Below, in pieces: positions 4,850-5,514 of a stretch of DNA of 5,514 nt. How positions within the stretch are numbered: the first letter of the stretch is position 1; each line of letters starts with the position of its first letter. The notes beneath the pieces are model-generated. The model ran no database searches, was not told where the DNA came from, and saw nothing but the letters and a program-made list of their open reading frames with translations. Source of the stretch: Clostridiales bacterium (GTDB taxonomy: Bacteria > Bacillota > Clostridia > Christensenellales > Aristaeellaceae); the NCBI GenBank assembly GCA_004557805.1, contig SFFS01000168.1, positions 1 to 5,514 on the forward strand. The letters run 5' to 3'. Both the position numbers and the translations under genes were made by a program.

Positions 4850-5514
4850 ATGGAGCGCGGCGACATATTTGTCATTTACGGTACGGAGATCTTTGAAAAC
4901 ACGCTGAACCTGCTTGAAGCCGCGGAGCTGGCGGAGATGATCGGCGATCGGAAGCGGAGCGTCGCCGTCAAGCCGAATCTTGTTACGGCTAAGCCCGCGC
5001 AGTCCGGCGCGACGACGCATCCGGAAATCGTGGCGGGCGTGCTGGAATATCTGCGGCGCGAAGGGTTCGAAAACGTCGCGGTCATGGAAGGCTCGTGGGT
5101 CGGCGACCGCACGGACGAAGCGTACCGCGTCAGCGGAATCGGCGCGGTCTGCGAAAAATACGGCGTGCCGTATTATGACCTTCAGCGCGACAGCGCGCGG
5201 GAATACGACGCGCGCGGCATGCGCCTTCGCATCTGCGACCGTCCGATGGCCGCGGATTTTATCATCAACCTGCCCGTGCTGAAGGGCCATTGCCAGACGC
5301 ACGTCACCTGTGCGCTGAAGAATATGAAGGGTTTTCTGCCCGACAGCGAAAAGCGGCGTTTTCACGCGCTGGGGCTGATGAAGCCCATCGCGCATCTGAA
5401 CGCCGTCATCCGGCAGGATTTTATTCTTGTTGATAATATCTGCGGGGACCTCGATTTTGAAGAGGGCGGGAACCCTGTGGAAATGGACCGGCTGCTCGCG
5501 TTCGCCGACCCGGT
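4850..5514 (+). CDS. DUF362 domain-containing protein, N-terminal part (runs off right edge)
   Basis: 221 codons are visible; the frame is still open at the window end. The ATG at 4850 follows GGGGAG (4835-4840) at nine bases. The sequence has the usual DUF362 landmarks in order: VAVKPNLV (38-45), the SGATTHPEIVAGVLEYL stretch (52-68), NVAVMEGSWVGD (75-86), ADFIINLPVLKGH (135-147), then QTHVTCALKNMKGFLPD (149-165) and DFILVDNICGDLDFEEGGNP (190-209). There is no signal peptide or membrane segment, so it is probably cytoplasmic. The family's biochemical role is poorly defined. Many members carry a ferredoxin-like iron-sulfur domain towards the C-terminus, which cannot be judged here. Cysteines at 101, 129, 148, 154 and 198 are scattered, not in a CxxCxxC cluster. 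It is the first gene of its transcript, divergent from the nucleotidase. Confidence 0.92.
   Translation, partial: MERGDIFVIYGTEIFENTLNLLEAAELAEMIGDRKRSVAVKPNLVTAKPAQSGATTHPEIVAGVLEYLRREGFENVAVMEGSWVGDRTDEAYRVSGIGAVCEKYGVPYYDLQRDSAREYDARGMRLRICDRPMAADFIINLPVLKGHCQTHVTCALKNMKGFLPDSEKRRFHALGLMKPIAHLNAVIRQDFILVDNICGDLDFEEGGNPVEMDRLLAFADP

Overview
The window looks like chromosome from a GC-rich, spore-forming member of the Bacillota, most likely class Clostridia. This rests on a spoIIID gene directly followed by an mreB/mbl-type gene (the same order as in Bacillus), strong AGGAGG-type ribosome binding sites, SigA-like promoters and compact rho-independent terminators. No mobile element, CRISPR array, tRNA or rRNA is visible. 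Species cannot be assigned from this sequence alone.

Layout. Bases 1-307 (minus) hold the N-terminal half of a MerR-family regulator that runs off the left edge. It is divergent from an AraC-family regulator (521-1357, plus). The 213-bp gap between them holds a SigA-like promoter for the merR gene and, in front of araC, a promoter with a 19-bp spacer centred on a dyad, which is the signature of MerR-activated promoters. After a strong terminator (1383-1411) come spoIIID (1522-1773), the mother-cell sporulation regulator, and an MreB/Mbl-like actin homologue (1862-2893) with its own SigA-like promoter. A bidirectional terminator (about 2948-2981) separates this from the convergent gene for a secreted 5'-nucleotidase/UshA-family metallophosphoesterase (2997-4616, minus). 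A 233-bp divergent intergenic region holds one promoter for each flanking gene and an unexplained strong hairpin terminator between them. The N-terminal 221 residues of a DUF362-family protein (4850 to the edge, plus) close the window.

How the parts may work together. The most interesting unit is the left divergent pair: a MerR-family gene facing an AraC-family gene whose promoter looks like a MerR target. This is the same logic as enterobacterial soxR-soxS, but with a full-length, sensor-bearing AraC protein instead of the small SoxS. The second point is the MreB-like protein: its nucleotide-binding loops are recognisable, but the Glu-Glu-Pro motif that carries the proposed catalytic glutamate of MreB reads Asp-Ser-Ala, so its ATPase cycle may differ from that of a housekeeping MreB. 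Its place beside spoIIID raises a possible link to sporulation, but it also appears to have a vegetative-type promoter. The right half (secreted nucleotidase, DUF362 protein) has no evident functional link to the left half.
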